A DNA stretch of 64,000 nt from Thaumasiovibrio sp047250365 (lineage in GTDB: Bacteria > Pseudomonadota > Gammaproteobacteria > Enterobacterales > Vibrionaceae): contig NZ_JBLBVL010000001.1 in the NCBI RefSeq assembly GCF_047250365.1, positions 310,001-374,000 of the forward strand. The letters are read 5' to 3'. The position numbers and the translations under genes are program-made. Of this stretch, positions 27,065-35,176 are shown piece after piece. The notes under the pieces are model-generated. The model had not been told where the DNA came from. It did no database searches and saw nothing but the letters and a program-made list of their open reading frames with translations. Numbering within the stretch: the stretch's first letter is position 1; each line of letters starts with the position of its first letter.

Positions 27065-27496
27065 ATGAGAAAAGCAATGAAGCAACTAATTTTACTATTA
27101 AAAGCGTTTTACCTATGTTTATGCGCTTCAAGCATAGCTTATGCAAATGACATAGTGCAATGCGTAATCATTAACGAAGGTTATATTTCTAACTACCCTA
27201 CTCTAATTAAAACAGAACAAACAAAACTCACTTCAGATACTGACTATCTTGAATCAATATTTAGAGCTAATGATTTAGAAGTACTCATCGGTACGAGTGC
27301 ATTGATATCGCCAACCAATACACTCCCGTGGATTACAGGGTTTGAGCTCGATGTTAGATTCGGCAAAGGCAACTACGTTAAAGCAAAAAGTAATGCCAGA
27401 GATGTTTCTGATGAACGACTATCAACACAGCTAACCTTTGGAAGTAACGAGCCAACGTTAACCTCAGTGACCATTTCATGTGCAACTGTCGATTAG
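27065..27496 (+). CDS. Small secreted hypothetical protein
   Basis: 143 residues: signal peptide (LLLKAFYLCLCASSIAYA) then a short extracytoplasmic domain with two cysteines (in VQCVII near the start and ISCATVD at the end) that could form one disulfide. The exact start among ATG 27065 and ATG 27080 is unclear. AT-rich, like its surroundings; no family recognised. Confidence 0.55.
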   Translation: MRKAMKQLILLLKAFYLCLCASSIAYANDIVQCVIINEGYISNYPTLIKTEQTKLTSDTDYLESIFRANDLEVLIGTSALISPTNTLPWITGFELDVRFGKGNYVKAKSNARDVSDERLSTQLTFGSNEPTLTSVTISCATVD

Positions 27497-27570
27497 GCGC
27501 CAACCCAAGTGCTACAAAGTAAAAACCGGGAGTTGTTAGTGTGCCTTTTTCCAGTTTAGAGTTTTTTCAT

Positions 27571-28701
27571 TTAACGACCTTTAAATATTTCACCACGATG
27601 ATAGCGAAGATATGGCTTATGGTTATCCTTAATGCTAAATGACATATCCTCTTTCAAACCGATCACATTCGGCGACTCCAAGTATCTAGAGATCAAGACT
27701 TTTCCGTGATCGTCAAAGGAGATAAACCCGAGGTCAAAAGCCTTATCAAGATTGGCGAGCAGTAACAAACCATTGAACCTATCTAACCGTTCTTCGTTAC
27801 TAGAGTCTCGCCAAGGCTTAATATGAGAAGCCAACAATAATTGAGTATTACGATACCCTGTTACTGCGCAACCACCCCACATTTGGATCAGTTTTGTTCT
27901 GAAGTGTCCTTGCCCTACCCTTGTATTAACCAAGATGGTCTTTTCTGTCTCGGATAAGGAGTTATCAGTCATGACCTGCTTGATATCGGCATTAATATCC
28001 ACCTGAGATAAGTCTGATAAAAATTTGTGGTAATGAGATAAGGCGGCGCTGTACATCCCCTTTCCCTTAGTATCACGAATTTGAAACTCTTCTAATTCTC
28101 GTGCCTTTTCTTCATAACTAACAAATTGTCGATATGAATTAATATCAGTAAGTGGCCCCTCTATTTCACCAACATCCATCAACCAATTAGATATTGATCC
28201 CCGCACCGCTCCCAGATAGTTACTGGCTGTTTTTTCGGACTTACCTATATCAATCAACCACTGATGATATAACGTCGCTAAATCAGAAAGGTTGGAGACT
28301 AGCGCTTCTTTTAGTTCGTTGGAAACGATATAGCTTTTCATATAGCTAAACAATTCATCGTCAATATACGCATGATCTACCGCCTTAGCGGAATAGCGCC
28401 TGGTTGATACCTTATCGTAGCCGTCATGATAAGAAAGAAACCAAAAGCCTTCACTTCTTAAATGAAAGAAAGGGTTTTCAGGTGTATTTTTATCTTTGCT
28501 CTGAGCAAGGTTGTCGAAATGATGAGTAAACTGATCTTTAAGGGGCTGATTAAAATAGATCTTATTCGTCGTTATATGTCCTGCTTGAATCAAATCCATG
28601 ACAGCAAGCAGCATACACACTTTATGAGGACTTTTTTTACCACCAGCACTGTTCATTTTCAGGTTCTGAAAACGTTCTAAGTAATATTCTAACGCCATCA
28701 T
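27571..28701 (-). CDS. HNH endonuclease with N-terminal putative modified-DNA-binding domain
   Basis: 376 residues in three parts. Residues about 15-100 (SPHKVCMLLAVMDLIQ...NPFFHLRSEGFWFL) resemble the sulfur-binding domain of McrA-like type IV restriction enzymes that read phosphorothioated DNA. Residues about 130-235 (LYHQWLIDIGKSEKTASNYLGAVRGSISNWL, ending MYSAALSHYHKFL) look like the SAM-like core-binding domain of tyrosine recombinases. Residues about 260-350 are an HNH_2 nuclease (GCAVTG...ASHIKPWRDSSNEERLD..NGLLLLANLDKAFD). The ATG abuts the stop of a methyltransferase gene. Probably a defence nuclease against modified DNA; the domain calls are from memory of the families. Confidence 0.8.
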   Translation of the reverse strand: MMALEYYLERFQNLKMNSAGGKKSPHKVCMLLAVMDLIQAGHITTNKIYFNQPLKDQFTHHFDNLAQSKDKNTPENPFFHLRSEGFWFLSYHDGYDKVSTRRYSAKAVDHAYIDDELFSYMKSYIVSNELKEALVSNLSDLATLYHQWLIDIGKSEKTASNYLGAVRGSISNWLMDVGEIEGPLTDINSYRQFVSYEEKARELEEFQIRDTKGKGMYSAALSHYHKFLSDLSQVDINADIKQVMTDNSLSETEKTILVNTRVGQGHFRTKLIQMWGGCAVTGYRNTQLLLASHIKPWRDSSNEERLDRFNGLLLLANLDKAFDLGFISFDDHGKVLISRYLESPNVIGLKEDMSFSIKDNHKPYLRYHRGEIFKGR

Positions 28702-29316
28702 CTATCCTTTGCAGATGCGATAATTTTCTCTCTCCAACACAACTGTTTGCCACGAAACATTTGTCCTGTTCAAAGAGTCCGCTCCATCAGCCACATGACA
28801 TACTGTCAGACCAACAACCTTACCTAATGTTTCTATTTCTTCAATGGAAACGCTGTGAGCACTACGTCCATCATCAAAACCGCCATGGCGCAATGTGATC
28901 ACCAGCTTTCCATTGTCGGAAATAAGCTCAGAAAATACAGAGAACGATTCTTCTCTATCTTCTCTATTTAAGTGCATCCATACTGCTGAAACCAAAATCA
29001 AATCATACTGCTGACATAAGTTTCTTGCTTTCGCTAAAGCTGGTAGCGAGTCATCTAACCACTGAATTTGCGAAGAGGAGTTTGAGCGCCCTAGTTGACG
29101 AAGTTCACTTGCTGGTTCGATAGCAACAACAAAGCAACCTTGTTTAAAGAACCACCTAGCATCTCGGCCTGATCCAGCACCAATATCAAGGATCTTGGTA
29201 TCCCCTTTAGGCCAATACATACGCCACGCGCGATGAACGTTTTCAAATTCTAGAGAATCATATTGCGTTGCTAGCTGAGTAGCATTTTCATTATAGAAAG
29301 AGACATTTACAGACAT
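28702..29316 (-). CDS. Class I SAM-dependent methyltransferase
   Basis: 204 residues from ATG 29316 (an in-frame ATG at 29328 is also possible). Motif I is ILDIGAGSGRDARWF, followed by the acidic strand VVAIEPA and LILVSAVWMHL. This is the small-molecule/UbiE-like type; it lacks the DPPY or PCQ motif of DNA methylases. The stop codon is adjacent to the ATG of the HNH nuclease gene, so they are coupled. Confidence 0.88.
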   Translation of the reverse strand: MSVNVSFYNENATQLATQYDSLEFENVHRAWRMYWPKGDTKILDIGAGSGRDARWFFKQGCFVVAIEPASELRQLGRSNSSSQIQWLDDSLPALAKARNLCQQYDLILVSAVWMHLNREDREESFSVFSELISDNGKLVITLRHGGFDDGRSAHSVSIEEIETLGKVVGLTVCHVADGADSLNRTNVSWQTVVLERENYRICKG

Positions 29317-29516
29317 AAACCAACCCATATATCAACCTGATTCATAATATATGGATTAGTTACGTATGACGATCAAGAATTATACAAGCGCTAGTAATTG
29401 TGATGCTAATCGCGACTAAAACGAACTATCGCCAGTCAATCATGAAACAGTTTGAGTATACTTTTTGTAATACCCTAATCTGCCGCGTGCTATGAGGAAA
29501 AACTAAACTAGATATG

Positions 29517-29701
29517 GAGATGGGCATGGAAGCTATATGGTGGCTCGGTATGATTTAACCATCGACTGATGTGACGGGACTCACATATATGGTGTAACAG
29601 AGGACTCTAAAAGTAGAACCAAGCCCAATGATAAGAGCATTTTGAATCCAAAGTTGTTCAACTTATCCGAATTCTTTGTTCATATACTGTGGCGCGCTAC
29701 A
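29517..29701. repeat. 185-bp direct repeat, copy 1
   Basis: Aligns without gaps to 30169-30353, offset 652 bases, with six differences, all transitions (about 97% identity). Its first part encodes the last residues of the phage-tail-like protein (DGHGSYMVARYDLTID then TGA), so it is the 3' stump of a second gene copy, cut at 29517. Confidence 0.93.
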
Positions 29702-30221
29702 TCTTGATACCCATCCACAACAACACGCGGCAATGAGCTGGCTTGTTAATATTAACGGCGAAGCGCTAAACAATGAGTTTATTCTCGGTGAAGCGGTGAA
29801 GGCTCGCGGGTTAACCGTTACCCCGCGCGGCACATTAGATGGAGCCCTCGCTACAGTAGCAAACCGAGAAGTCACCGCACGCGCCATCCGCCCACTTCCA
29901 GTATGTAACGTCCGTTTAAACGGTGTTTACGATCCTGATTCAATCACGCTACCCCTCACCATCGAATGGTCACACCGCAACCGCCTAAGCCAAGTCGGCA
30001 CCCCCGAAGATCTAACCAGCTGGTATACAGAAGGCGGCATGGAGGCTGGGGTTGAGAGTGTTATCCACATAGAAGATCAAGATGGTGATCTGCTTCACAT
30101 GCAGCAAGGTACGTTCACCAGCTACAAGCTAGAAAAGGTCGAAGGCCTTGAGCGTTTAAGCACGATAAGAGATGGGCATGAAAGCTATATGGTGGCTCGG
30201 TATGATTTAACCATCGATTAA
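29702..30221 (+). pseudogene. Phage tail protein C-terminal fragment
   Basis: Open frame between the two direct repeats, without its own start (the frame runs back into the repeat). The stretch RPLPVCNVRLNGVYDPDSI followed by LTIEWSHRNRLSQ and then ESVIHIEDQDGDLLHM is the beta-sandwich domain common in phage tail/host-specificity proteins (pattern P-x-x-N-x-x-x-NG ... WxHRxR). It ends inside repeat copy 2. No other phage genes are near, so this is a prophage relic beside tRNA-Ser. Confidence 0.75.
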
Positions 30222-30353
30222 TGTGACGGGACTCACATATATGGTGTAACAGAGGACTCTAAAAGTAGAGCCAAGCTCAATGATAAGAGCATTTTGAACC
30301 CAAAGTTGTTCAACTTATCCGAATTCTTTGTTCATATACTGTGGCGCGCTACA
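30169..30353. repeat. 185-bp direct repeat, copy 2
   Basis: Second copy of the repeat at 29517-29701. It holds the 3' end of the tail-protein fragment (GHESYMVARYDLTID, TAA) and about 130 bases of following non-coding DNA, ending sharply at the sequence GGCGCGCTACA, as copy 1 does. Confidence 0.93.
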
Positions 30354-30401
30354 GAAACTAGACAAAATCGCTACTGGCTGAGCTTGATAAACCGCAGACA
30401 C

Positions 30402-30430
30402 AAAAAAAGACGTCCGAAGACGTCTTTTTT
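30402..30430 (-). terminator. Terminator of tRNA-Ser
   Basis: AAAAAGACGTC/GACGTCTTTTT stem; on the minus strand the loop is TTCG, a stable tetraloop, followed by seven T. Confidence 0.9.
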
Positions 30431-30437
30431 CTAAATT

Positions 30438-30525
30438 TGGCGGTGAGTGAGAGATTCGAACTCTCGATACGTTGCCGTATACACACTTTCCAGGCGTGCT
30501 CCTTCAGCCACTCGGACAACTCACC
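30438..30525 (-). tRNA. tRNA-Ser, anticodon GGA
   Basis: 88 bases including an encoded CCA. The acceptor stem is GGTGAGT/ACTCACC, with discriminator G. The D-arm region reads TTGTCCGAGTGGCTGAAGGA, the anticodon loop CTGGAAA carries GGA (reads UCC/UCU), there is a long variable arm typical of class II tRNA, and the T loop is GTTCGAATC. A terminator follows within 10 bases. Confidence 0.97.
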
Positions 30526-30669
30526 GTATTGTTTTGTTGTAACGCTTTGCGTCTCAACGGGGGCTAATTTAATGATTTGCCGCCCTAAGGTCAAGCGACT
30601 TTATGGAAAAAAGCCCTATTCGCTAACTGTTTGTTCGGCAATTAAACATTTCGCTGTAAAAGGCACCAA

Positions 30670-31116
30670 CTAGCGGGCCATTTCGTAATACCCCGGCACA
30701 CGGAACATGCGGCGGCAAAGCTCAAGGAAATGGCCATAAACCACCCCTAATGCACCCGATACTAATGCATTACTGGTCACTGCCGTGACAATTTGATCAA
30801 AGTCTGCACCTACGGTAATCAGAATCAGTGCATACACCGGCGATTGAAACAGTACATACGCGACAAAGTCAGCTAACCCTTTCACTGCACTGTGGCGCCC
30901 CAATCGCTGTGATATGCGAATAACCAAGTCACGAAATGCCCCATAAGGCCATGCGATTAAGATGTTGACCGGAATCGATAAAATACGTGAAGCTAACGAT
31001 TGTTCGAACGACATGCCACTAACAAAAATTTCGATTGCCATTCCAGCAACAAAACCAAACAAAACCATAGCAAAAACATTTGCTACCGCATTTCGTATAC
31101 AAACACGCCCTTTCAC
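30670..31116 (-). CDS. alaE: AlaE, L-alanine exporter
   Basis: 148 residues from GTG 31116 (GAGG 7 bases upstream). Matches E. coli AlaE/YgaW (149) along its length: SGMSFEQS, RILSIPVNILIAWPYG-x-x-RDL, LADFVAYVLFQSPVY and VYGHFLELCRRMFRV. Four membrane helices. It exports excess L-alanine. Stands alone next to tRNA-Ser. Confidence 0.93.
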   Translation of the reverse strand: MKGRVCIRNAVANVFAMVLFGFVAGMAIEIFVSGMSFEQSLASRILSIPVNILIAWPYGAFRDLVIRISQRLGRHSAVKGLADFVAYVLFQSPVYALILITVGADFDQIVTAVTSNALVSGALGVVYGHFLELCRRMFRVPGYYEMAR

Positions 31117-31441
31117 CGCAACCTCACAGATTATTATTCGTCAAAAACAAGATTAAGGTAGTCACCTAAACTGCTATTTAGCTGCACACCTAGAATTTGG
31201 CGCTATTAGACCAGCTTTATCGTGAAATGTGCTACTGTTTTTATGTTTTTGTGCTGTATATATCGCTCCATCTAGAACCAATGTCAGAATGTTATACTGG
31301 TCACACTAATCACACCTTTAGTCTTGGGCGATTCAGGTTAAAGACAGGGAAAACAACAAGATGCTGATGATCGCAACGAGCAGGCATAAAAAAAGCAGCA
31401 TTTCTGCTGCTTTTTTTATATCTGATGAGGCTCAGGCTACT
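31117..31441. other. Intergenic stretch with possible short transcript
   Basis: 325 bases between alaE and bioD, both on the minus strand. On the plus strand there is an extended -10 like TGTTATACT at 31290-31298, a small open frame from ATG 31361 (MLMIATSRHKK..., 32 residues, with AGGGA upstream) and a strong terminator at 31387-31417. A short RNA of about 115 bases could be made. Nothing else is recognisable. Confidence 0.35.
31387..31417. terminator. Bidirectional terminator after bioD
   Basis: A/T-flanked stem AAAAAAAGCAGCA/TGCTGCTTTTTTT with a 4-base loop. It serves the bioBFCD operon on the minus strand and would end any plus-strand transcript through this gap. Confidence 0.9.
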
Positions 31442-32125
31442 TTATTCGCCTTGAAGTAGCGAAAAGTCGATGTATTTAGACAGGTCACGCTTGGTTATGC
31501 CCGGCATATAAGGGATTTCACCCAGTTTGTTACCCGGCAGCTTCGCTTCTAACAAGCGAATTACGTCGGCGTAGTTATCTAGGCCTGGGTTGATTCGGTT
31601 TGCCACCCAACCAACCACCTTCAAACCATCACGCTCGATGGCTTCGGCGGTTAATATTGCATGGCTCATACAGCCCAACTTAACCCCGACGACCAAGATC
31701 ACCGGTAATTGCTGGTGTTGTACCCACTCTGACAGATATTTATCATCTGCCACAGGCACACGCCAACCCCCAGCACCTTCAACTAACACCACTTCAGCTT
31801 TAGACTTCGCATTTTCAAAAGCGGTATCAATAACATCAAAGTCAATTGAAACCCCTTCTTTGCGTGCTGCCAAGTGTGGCGATGCTGCTTCCACTAATGG
31901 ATAAGGGTTTACTTCTTCGTAGCTCATTTCTACATTTGCAGCATCCAGCAAATACAGTGCATCTGTATTTCTGGTGCCAACAGGCGTCAGTTGACTGCCC
32001 GATGCAACCGGTTTGAAACCAGCAATATTAACGCCAGCGGCAACTGCTGCCTGAATAATGGCACGACTACAAACAGTTTTGCCTACTTCAGTGTCGGTGC
32101 CTGCAACAAAAAACGCGTTACTCAT
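31442..32125 (-). CDS. bioD: Dethiobiotin synthetase
   Basis: 227 residues. P-loop GTDTEVGKT at 9-17; VEGAGGWRVPV carries the conserved glycine-rich segment; NRINPGLD follows. It closes the ureido ring, making dethiobiotin from diaminopelargonate, CO2 and ATP. The start overlaps the bioC stop by 8 bases; last gene of bioBFCD. Confidence 0.96.
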   Translation of the reverse strand: MSNAFFVAGTDTEVGKTVCSRAIIQAAVAAGVNIAGFKPVASGSQLTPVGTRNTDALYLLDAANVEMSYEEVNPYPLVEAASPHLAARKEGVSIDFDVIDTAFENAKSKAEVVLVEGAGGWRVPVADDKYLSEWVQHQQLPVILVVGVKLGCMSHAILTAEAIERDGLKVVGWVANRINPGLDNYADVIRLLEAKLPGNKLGEIPYMPGITKRDLSKYIDFSLLQGE

Positions 32126-32903
32126 TGACGATCACTCCAAAACATACTTGATAAGTTGCGGGCAAGAGACCATTCGAATGACGGTAGTGCATATACGCCG
32201 TTTCTAACTCGGCTAACGCACGTCGGCTGAGCAAACCTGACTTGCGTTGCTGATGCAAGTGGGTCGCGCCAATGCCTTTTAAATCCCGCATTAAGTCTCT
32301 TGCGCAAGAATAATATTGAACAATAGGGTTAAATTCTAACCCCTTTAAATTCAGCTTCGCTTGCGCTAACGCAATTTTTATCAACTTTTCTGATAAAAAT
32401 TCATTAATATGTTGAAGATTATCGACCTGCCTCCATGCATTGGCGAGTTCAAATAGGCTACCTTCGGCCAATGTGGAAAATGCAATAATCCCCCCAGGCC
32501 GAACCACACGCCGCAATTCCGCAAGCGGAACGCTTAAGTCTGTGCACCATTGCAACGCCAATGAACTAAACGCTATATCAACGCTATTATCTTGTATCGG
32601 TAAATGGTCTGCGTCTGCGGTAAGGTAGTTTGCTGCCTCTCCACAGCGTGTTCGCGCCTGAGCTAACATTGCCTCACTCAAATCGAGGCAAGTCACTTGA
32701 TGGCCTTGCTTTATTAACTCAGCCGAAAAGTAGCCCGTGCCACAACCCACATCAAGCACTCGCTGAGGCATATCATAGTGGGGTATTTTTGCTAATAACT
32801 GTTCGCCAACAATACGCTGGAACTCGGCGCTGTTGTCATAACTCTGCGCCGCTCGCCCAAAAGCCTGTGCGATAGCGCGTTTCTGTTCCGTATTTTTTAG
32901 CAT
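32118..32903 (-). CDS. bioC: BioC, malonyl-ACP O-methyltransferase
   Basis: 261 residues from ATG 32903, which overlaps the end of bioF by 7 bases; the longer frame inside bioF is not needed. Motif I is VLDVGCGTGYFSAEL, followed by VTCLDLSEAML and DIAFSSLALQW. It methylates malonyl-ACP to start biotin acyl-chain synthesis. The bioH esterase partner is not in the window. Confidence 0.95.
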   Translation of the reverse strand: MLKNTEQKRAIAQAFGRAAQSYDNSAEFQRIVGEQLLAKIPHYDMPQRVLDVGCGTGYFSAELIKQGHQVTCLDLSEAMLAQARTRCGEAANYLTADADHLPIQDNSVDIAFSSLALQWCTDLSVPLAELRRVVRPGGIIAFSTLAEGSLFELANAWRQVDNLQHINEFLSEKLIKIALAQAKLNLKGLEFNPIVQYYSCARDLMRDLKGIGATHLHQQRKSGLLSRRALAELETAYMHYRHSNGLLPATYQVCFGVIVNE

Positions 32904-34012
32904 ATCGCCTCCGTGGCTTTGTCTAATGCCCGGCATAATGCAATAACCTCATGCGGTTGATGATCGCAACTTAACGTTATTCTTAAACGCGATGTGGGTA
33001 CGGTAGGCGGCCGAATCGCAGACACCTTAAACCCACCACTCAATAACTGTTGTGATACCGCCAATGCTTGGTCGGCATTCTCCATAATGACTGGCTTGAT
33101 CGGTGTCGCCGTATATGGCGACCGCAAAGGCTCTGGCAAGTGTTGGTAAAATAACGCCGACAAGCTAGCGAGTTTTTCGCGGCGCCAGCGCTCAGATTGA
33201 GCAAGTCGAATTGATTGATACACGGCCAATGCTTGCGCAGGCGGCATGGCTGTCGAATAGGTATAGTGGCGTGCAAATTGCAGTAAGTAATCATAAACGG
33301 CCTCACTGCATACCAACGCCGCCCCTGCCACACCCAGTGCTTTACCAAATGTCACCAAGGTAATATCTGGGCTGATCTGACTAGCGCTACCTTCGCCCTG
33401 TTCGCCCACCACCCCGATGGCATGGGCATCATCGACCATTAGCACGCTGTTTGCTTCAGAACTTATCTTAGCGATATCCGGCAAGGGTGCCATGTCACCG
33501 TCCATACTGAACACCCCCTCTGTCACCACCATCTCTGCCGAATGTCGCTGACATAAGCGAGAAAGATCGTGCATATCATTGTGACGAAACCGCCACTGTG
33601 TGGCATTAGATAATAGGCCGGCTTCAATCAGTGAGGCATGGTTCAAACGGTCTTGCAACAGCACGTCACCTTTGTCTAGCAAGCTAAACAACGCAGCCTG
33701 ATTAGCCGCAAATCCACTACTAAACAGCAAGGCGCGTGGCTGATTTAACCAATCACATAAAGCGGCCTCTAGCTCACGGTGGGCTGGAAAATAGCCAGTG
33801 ACCAAAGGTGAAGCCCCACTTCCACTGCCATATTGTGCGATGCCTTCGCAAAAGGCCTGTTTAACCGCCGTTGCTTGCGATAAGCCGAGGTAGTCGTTAC
33901 TGGAAAAATTAACCACCCCGCGCTGCGACAATTGATTAACATCATGCCCGCGCAACAAACCTTGGCTGTGTCGCTCGGCTACGCGCTGCTGCCAGCGCTG
34001 CTTCAGTTTCAT
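32897..34012 (-). CDS. bioF: 8-amino-7-oxononanoate synthase
   Basis: 371 residues, PLP-dependent alpha-oxoamine synthase. NFSSNDYLGLS near residue 36, the SGSGASPLVTGY block, the cofactor-contact VDDAHAIGVVGEQGEG, and the Schiff-base lysine in TLVTFGKALGVAGA. It condenses pimeloyl-ACP with alanine. 3 bases after bioB. Confidence 0.96.
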   Translation of the reverse strand: MKLKQRWQQRVAERHSQGLLRGHDVNQLSQRGVVNFSSNDYLGLSQATAVKQAFCEGIAQYGSGSGASPLVTGYFPAHRELEAALCDWLNQPRALLFSSGFAANQAALFSLLDKGDVLLQDRLNHASLIEAGLLSNATQWRFRHNDMHDLSRLCQRHSAEMVVTEGVFSMDGDMAPLPDIAKISSEANSVLMVDDAHAIGVVGEQGEGSASQISPDITLVTFGKALGVAGAALVCSEAVYDYLLQFARHYTYSTAMPPAQALAVYQSIRLAQSERWRREKLASLSALFYQHLPEPLRSPYTATPIKPVIMENADQALAVSQQLLSGGFKVSAIRPPTVPTSRLRITLSCDHQPHEVIALCRALDKATEAIC

Positions 34013-34015
34013 GCT

Positions 34016-35068
34016 TTACACACTGGCATCATAAAAAAGATCATCTTTCGACGGACGCGAGACAATACGCTCGGTGACCTGCTCTAACAGGGCTGCTTCT
34101 TCTACTTCGTCAGGTTTCTGCGCTTTATCGACACTATTGATACCCAACTTTTTAAATAGTTGCATATCTTTATCTTCATCAGGGTTTGGGGTAGTGAGTA
34201 GCTTGCAGCCATAAAAAATGGAATTTGCACCAGCCATAAAGCAAAGCGCCTGCATTTGTTCGTTCATGTTTTCACGCCCGGCAGATAGGCGCACTGCCGA
34301 TGCCGGCATAAGGATGCGCGCAACGGCGATAATGCGAATGAAGTCAAATGGGTCAACATCTTGCGCGTTTTCTAATGGTGTGCCTTTTACCTTTACCAAC
34401 ATGTTAATTGGCACGCTTTCCGGGTGCTGAGGCAAGTTAGCTAGCTCCACCAGCAAACTCGCCCGGTCGGTCGCAGATTCTCCCATACCGATAATGCCGC
34501 CAGAGCAGATTTTCATCCCGGCCTCTCGCACATGGCCTAGGGTGTTCAAACGGTCTTGATAAGTGCGGGTGGTAATAATTTGATCGTAATACTCAGGTGA
34601 GGTATCCAGATTGTGGTTGTAATAATCCAGCCCTGCCTTTGCCAGCTCTTGGGCTTGCTCTGGGGTTAACATCCCCAGTGTCATACACGTTTCAAGCCCT
34701 CTGTCTTTCACGCCCTGAATCATCTCAGTTAAATACGGCATATCACGTTGTTTGGGGTTTTTCCACGCCGCCCCCATACAAAAACGTGTTGCACCGGACG
34801 CTTTCGCTTTGTCCGCGGCTTCCAGTACGCGCTCCACTTCTAACAAACGTTCGCGCTCCAATCCGGTACGATAATGCGCGCTTTGTGGACAGTACTTACA
34901 GTCTTCTGGGCATGCGCCCGTTTTAATCGACAATAGAGTGCTCACTTGCACGCTATTTGCCACATGAGATTGTCGATGAACTTGCTGCGCTTGAAAGAGC
35001 AAGTCCATAAAGGGTTGGTTAAACAGCGCTTCAACTTCGCTGATGGTCCAGTTATGCCTAATGTCCAC
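34016..35068 (-). CDS. bioB: Biotin synthase
   Basis: 350 residues, radical SAM enzyme. The Fe-S cysteines C53, C57 and C60 lie in GACPEDCKYCPQS; YYNHNLDTS and SAGRENM are family hallmarks. It inserts sulfur into dethiobiotin. First gene of bioBFCD, reading away from bioA across a BirA operator. Confidence 0.98.
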   Translation of the reverse strand: MDIRHNWTISEVEALFNQPFMDLLFQAQQVHRQSHVANSVQVSTLLSIKTGACPEDCKYCPQSAHYRTGLERERLLEVERVLEAADKAKASGATRFCMGAAWKNPKQRDMPYLTEMIQGVKDRGLETCMTLGMLTPEQAQELAKAGLDYYNHNLDTSPEYYDQIITTRTYQDRLNTLGHVREAGMKICSGGIIGMGESATDRASLLVELANLPQHPESVPINMLVKVKGTPLENAQDVDPFDFIRIIAVARILMPASAVRLSAGRENMNEQMQALCFMAGANSIFYGCKLLTTPNPDEDKDMQLFKKLGINSVDKAQKPDEVEEAALLEQVTERIVSRPSKDDLFYDASV

Positions 35069-35126
35069 GTATTCACCTTAATTTTTCCATGTGTATTACT
35101 TGGCTAGTCTACGGTTAGACAGTAAA

Positions 35127-35159
35127 CTGTCAACCCATTGATCGCGCATGCGTTTACAA
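35127..35159. promoter_or_regulatory. BirA operator between bioB and bioA
   Basis: CTGTCAACC-N15-CGTTTACAA closely fits the BirA box TTGTAAACC-N15-GGTTTACAA, with the right spacing and symmetry. It sits between the bioB start (35068) and the bioA start (35177), as in E. coli, where biotin-loaded BirA shuts both promoters. Confidence 0.85.
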
Positions 35160-35176
35160 CTGGACGAAAATTAACC

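Noticed and set aside
29676..29701. TTG start for the tail-protein frame inside repeat copy 1
   Set aside because: The frame only continues into the repeat by chance; the gene lacks a real 5' end.
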